Made by a program: the position numbers and the translations under genes. The notes beneath the pieces were generated by a model, which had not been told where the DNA came from, ran no database searches, and was given only the letters and a program-made list of their open reading frames with translations. This document shows positions 7,906 through 10,125 of a stretch of 10,125 bases of DNA, one piece after another. Position 1 is the stretch's first letter. Every line of letters starts with the position of its first letter. Source of the stretch: DASYQD01 sp036005845 (lineage in GTDB: Bacteria > Acidobacteriota > Thermoanaerobaculia > Multivoradales > JAIOJS01); contig DASYQD010000179.1 of the NCBI GenBank assembly GCA_036005845.1, forward strand, positions 1-10,125, in the 5' to 3' direction.

Positions 7906-7925
7906 GTTGTTAGTGACAACTATCT
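7906..7925 (-). promoter_or_regulatory. Putative MarR operator/-10 region in front of arsM
   Basis: On the plus strand the block reads GTTGttaGTGaCAACTATCT, where capitals are positions identical in the block in front of marR. The first 15 bp are an imperfect palindrome (GTTGT ... ACAAC). On the minus strand GATAGT (7924-7919) can serve as -10, putting the transcript start near 7912 and leaving a short leader of about 20 bases that includes the AGGAG site. No good -35 is seen at 17-18 bp (TGGTTG, 7948-7943, is weak). Confidence 0.6.
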
Positions 7926-7959
7926 GTCGAAGCACTGCCTTCCAACCACCGCTCTCCCG

Positions 7960-8589
7960 TCAATCGCCGTCGCTGACTGCGACGTTGCCGCAGCAAGCCG
8001 CGGCGCCGCCCGCCAGCCGCGGCCCTGCGGCGCGCGCGAGGCGCCGCAGCACTTCCGCCATCGATTGGCGCACCGCCGGCGAGAACCGGGCCACCACGCC
8101 TCGTACCTCGCCCAGCAGCTCGGCGTCGATCGTCTCGTAGAGCTTCCGCCCGGCGCGCGTGGGCGTGATCTGCACGGCGCGTCCATCCTGCGGATGCGGC
8201 CGACGCTCGGCGTAGCCCTTCGCCACCAGGGCGTCGACGACGCGGCTGGCGGTGCTCTTGTCGAGGTAGAGCTCGCGCGCCAGCTCGTTGAGCGTCAGCT
8301 CGCCGCGCACGACCAGCGCCTCCAGCGCGTAGCACTGCGTCACCGAGACGTCGTGGCAGCAGATGCGGTCGCGATCGCGGAACTGGATCATGCGCGTGAG
8401 GTCGGAGAGCACGCGGTGCAGGGCGAGGGCGTCGGCATCGAGGGCAGCGCCGGCCGCGAGATGGCCGGCCGCGTGCGGCGCAACCGCAACCGCGGTTCGC
8501 GAGCGCCGCGCCGGCCGTGGCTGCACCACCGCTCGCGCTTCGCTGGTGCGCTTGCTTGCCGTCTTCTTCGCCGCAGCAGATCGTTGCAC
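7960..8589 (-). CDS. MarR-family winged-helix regulator, cysteine-rich, likely controlling arsM
   Basis: With the GTG at 8587-8589 the product is 209 residues. A basic, Ala-rich, probably disordered N-terminus (1-45) precedes the MarR core: a dimerisation helix (about 50-72), the helix-turn-helix with recognition segment LDKSTASRVVDALVAKGY (109-126), and the wing RRPHPQDGRAVQITPT (129-144). RICCHDVSVTQC places Cys77, Cys78 and Cys86 at the start of the domain, and another pair, Cys199-Cys200, lies near the C-terminus. These could bind arsenite or another thiophilic ligand, which is inference. The frame stays open to a TTG at 8625, but that codon lies in the putative -35 hexamer, so it cannot be the start if the promoter is real. 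The GTG coincides with the predicted transcript start (leaderless); internal GTGs about 20 codons later are alternatives. MarR proteins bind DNA as dimers, usually as repressors released by ligand. The gene precedes arsM by 67 bp. Confidence 0.88.
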   Translation of the reverse strand: MQRSAAAKKTASKRTSEARAVVQPRPARRSRTAVAVAPHAAGHLAAGAALDADALALHRVLSDLTRMIQFRDRDRICCHDVSVTQCYALEALVVRGELTLNELARELYLDKSTASRVVDALVAKGYAERRPHPQDGRAVQITPTRAGRKLYETIDAELLGEVRGVVARFSPAVRQSMAEVLRRLARAAGPRLAGGAAACCGNVAVSDGD

Positions 8590-8602
8590 GTGCCAACTAT
8601 CT
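8583..8602 (-). promoter_or_regulatory. Putative MarR operator in front of marR (second copy of the 20-bp block)
   Basis: On the plus strand it reads GTTGcacGTGcCAACTATCT, identical at 16 of 20 positions to 7906-7925 in front of arsM. It covers the putative -10 of the marR promoter (GATAGT, 8601-8596) and the predicted transcript start, the usual place for a repressor site. Autoregulation by the encoded MarR protein would follow. Confidence 0.6.
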
Positions 8603-8625
8603 CCCAGCCTTGGCCCAAAAGTCAA
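8596..8625 (-). promoter_or_regulatory. Putative sigma-70-type promoter of marR
   Basis: On the minus strand TTGACT (8625-8620, five of six consensus bases) is followed after 18 bp by GATAGT (8601-8596, four of six). Transcription would start near 8589-8590, at or next to the GTG start codon. The -35 hexamer directly abuts the terminator hairpin of the upstream EF-hand gene. Confidence 0.5.
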
Positions 8626-8658
8626 GCGCCCCGCCGCGATCTCCTCGCGGCAGGGCGC
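8626..8658 (-). terminator. Rho-independent-type terminator of the EF-hand protein gene
   Basis: The stem pairs 8626-8631 and 8633-8639 with 8645-8651 and 8653-8658: 13 base pairs with a single C/A mismatch (8632/8652) and a 5-base loop. Read on the minus strand, the stem is followed at once by TTGACTTTT (8625-8617), a T-rich tail. It starts 30 bp after the EF-hand stop codon. The orientation fits only the minus-strand gene. Confidence 0.7.
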
Positions 8659-8688
8659 CAGTTGCCCGCAGTTGCCGACGAACCCGCT

Positions 8689-10125
8689 CTAGATGGCGGC
8701 CAGCAACGCGCCCGCCACCGCCTCGGCCGGCTTCACCCGGCCGTCCCCGTTGAGGTCGAGGCTGACGAAGCGGTACGGGTCGCCCACCCACTCGTAACGG
8801 CTGACGTAGCCGTTGTGGTCGAGGTCGAGCGCGCCGTCGGCGATGAGCCGCACCGGCACCGGCCGCGTGCGCACCATGCCGAGGTACTCGGACTGGCCGA
8901 GCAGCCCGTTGCCGTCGGCGTCGAGCAGGAAGAAGACGTCCATGCTGCCCGTCCACTCCCACGGCGCGATGACGCCGTCGTCGTCGACGTCGAGGAGCTG
9001 GAAGGCCACGTAGCGGTCGCGGTCGACGAGAGACACCGTGCGGACGACCGGCCGGCTGACCACCAGCTCGCTGGGCGCCAGCAGGCGGTCGCCGTTGAGG
9101 TCGAGCGTGCGGAAGATCGGCCGCGGCCCCGCCCACTCGTCGAAGGCGACGAAGCGGTCGCGGTTGGTGTCCAGGAAGCCGAAGCGGTCGTCGAGCAGCA
9201 CGCGGTCGACGGGCGCCAGCTGCACGCGGTTGACCACCACGTCGATGGGGCCGAAGCCTTGCGTGCGGATGACCGTCTCCCAGCGCGTCTCGTTGACCGG
9301 CAGCGGCAGCGCCTCGGCCAGCGCCGGCAGCGGCGCGAGGTCGAACACCGGCATCACCGCCGGCGCCGCTAGCAGTGGTACTGGCGCGACGAAGCGTTGC
9401 GGCAGCGGCACGAAGCGCTCGAGGAAGGGGAAGCGCTCCACGCGCGCCACCCGCGTGGCGGACGGCACCACCTCGTTGCCGTCGAGGATGCCGTCGCCGT
9501 TCCAGTCGTGGTTGGCGAAGGAGCGGTCGTTGCCGCGCCACTCGTCGCGGCCGATGACGCCGTCGCCGTTGAGGTCGAGGCCGCGGAAGCGCCGTGGCGC
9601 CGGCCACGCCGCCGCCCGGAACGCGCTGCCTCGACGCGCGAACCGCTGCTGAGCCAGGAAGGCCTGCCGGCTCTGCTGCCCGGCGACGAAGCGATCCTGC
9701 CGCAGCGCTCGCCGTTGCTGGCGAGCGAGCTCAGCCTGCTGCACGAACGTGTGGAGCTCCGCGATGCGCGCCCGTACGCGCTCCTCGCGCAACGGCGGCG
9801 GCTGACGCTCGAAGAAGCCGCGCTGCTCGCGCTGCGCCACGCGCAGCCGTGCGGCCTCGCGTTGCTGGCGGACTACCGCGTCGCCGCGCAGTTGTGCGCG
9901 CCGGGCGGCACGGTCGAGCGCCGAGATGTGCCGATGGTCGGCGCGTGCGTGGTTGCGGATCGCGACAGTGGCCGCGTGCTGTTGCACACGAGCCGCACGC
10001 TGCGTGGCGTGGGTCAGTCTGCGATCGACCCGAAGCCGCTGCCGCTGCGCACGCGCCACGTGCCGCTGCGCCCGCACCTGCTGGTGTTCGGCACGCACGA
10101 CGTGGCGTTGCGCGCGCACCTGCTG
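8689..10125 (-). CDS. EF-hand calcium-binding protein with Arg/Gln/Ala-rich N-terminal region, 5' end beyond window
   Basis: At least 478 codons; the frame is open to the right edge and no signal peptide is visible, so the start is probably outside. Numbering from the GTG at 10119, residues 1-170 are rich in Arg, Gln, Ala and His and likely coiled or disordered. Eight 12-residue EF-hand loops follow at 182, 205, 317, 340, 377, 400, 432 and 455. Six match D-x-[DN]-x-[DN]-G-x-[ILV]-x-x-x-E well; those at 317 and 340 have Arg in place of the central Gly (DTNRDR, DLNGDR). The loops form four pairs, each with a 23-residue period, and the first loop of each pair ends EWxG. A Pro/Val/Leu-rich spacer (about 228-310) separates pair 1 from pair 2. 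The protein is presumably extracytoplasmic and calcium-binding, but its role is unknown. The gene lies upstream of marR on the same strand with a terminator between, so it is probably not part of the arsenic unit. Confidence 0.85.
   Translation of the reverse strand, partial: QQVRAQRHVVRAEHQQVRAQRHVARAQRQRLRVDRRLTHATQRAARVQQHAATVAIRNHARADHRHISALDRAARRAQLRGDAVVRQQREAARLRVAQREQRGFFERQPPPLREERVRARIAELHTFVQQAELARQQRRALRQDRFVAGQQSRQAFLAQQRFARRGSAFRAAAWPAPRRFRGLDLNGDGVIGRDEWRGNDRSFANHDWNGDGILDGNEVVPSATRVARVERFPFLERFVPLPQRFVAPVPLLAAPAVMPVFDLAPLPALAEALPLPVNETRWETVIRTQGFGPIDVVVNRVQLAPVDRVLLDDRFGFLDTNRDRFVAFDEWAGPRPIFRTLDLNGDRLLAPSELVVSRPVVRTVSLVDRDRYVAFQLLDVDDDGVIAPWEWTGSMDVFFLLDADGNGLLGQSEYLGMVRTRPVPVRLIADGALDLDHNGYVSRYEWVGDPYRFVSLDLNGDGRVKPAEAVAGALLAAI
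10042..10125 (-). repeat. Two tandem 42-bp units coding QQVRAQRHVxRAxx
   Basis: Positions 10084-10125 encode QQVRAQRHVVRAEH and 10042-10083 encode QQVRAQRHVARAQR: 11 of 14 residues match. A degenerate third unit (QRLRVDRR) follows. The array reaches the window edge, so more units may lie beyond it. Confidence 0.7.

Noticed and set aside
7882..9372. A 496-codon plus-strand frame across marR and the EF-hand gene
   Set aside because: It is low-complexity Arg/Ala/Val antisense of two well-supported genes and crosses the operator and terminator between them.

Overview
The window is very GC-rich, compact bacterial DNA, with Rho-era GC hairpins, GTG starts and overlapping genes. The gene content is a CO/xanthine-dehydrogenase-type hydroxylase, a MatB-like acyl-CoA ligase, a trans-acting enoyl reductase-like protein, arsenic methylation genes and an EF-hand protein. 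It suits a soil or sediment Gram-negative of the broad deltaproteobacterial/Binatota/Myxococcota kind, but no marker here fixes the taxon, so that is only a guess.

Layout. Positions 1-1728 (minus strand) hold a three-gene operon: an FAD-binding medium subunit and a 2Fe-2S small subunit of a molybdenum hydroxylase, overlapping by 8 bp, followed by an amidase cut by the left edge. The molybdopterin-binding large subunit is not in view. Positions 1729-3008 carry a divergent AAA ATPase of the ATP-binding/DUF4143 type. Its family-consistent start codon lies inside a near-perfect 49-bp palindrome. It converges, 8 bp apart, on a malonyl-CoA ligase-like gene (3017-4660, minus). That gene carries an in-frame, inverted-repeat-containing extra segment of about 45-50 codons just before its ATP-binding loop. 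A divergent peptide deformylase-like gene follows (4679-5320, plus), and then a saccharopine-dehydrogenase-like oxidoreductase (5324-6379, minus).

Positions 6468-8602 form an arsenic module: arsC (plus) converges on arsM (minus), with a GC hairpin between them. A MarR-type regulator gene with several cysteines lies upstream of arsM on the same strand. The regions in front of arsM and marR share a 20-bp block (16 identical positions), placed at a putative -10 element in both. The simplest reading is that the MarR protein controls both genes from this site. ArsC would reduce arsenate to arsenite and ArsM would methylate the arsenite. No efflux pump is visible.

Positions 8626-10125 contain an Arg/Gln/Ala-rich EF-hand protein (minus) whose start is beyond the right edge. 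It has eight calcium-type loops arranged as four pairs, each pair with a 23-residue period. Its gene ends in a strong hairpin whose T-rich tail appears to double as the -35 hexamer of the marR promoter. No tRNA, rRNA, CRISPR array or transposase is seen, and no stretch above about 130 bases lacks a gene.
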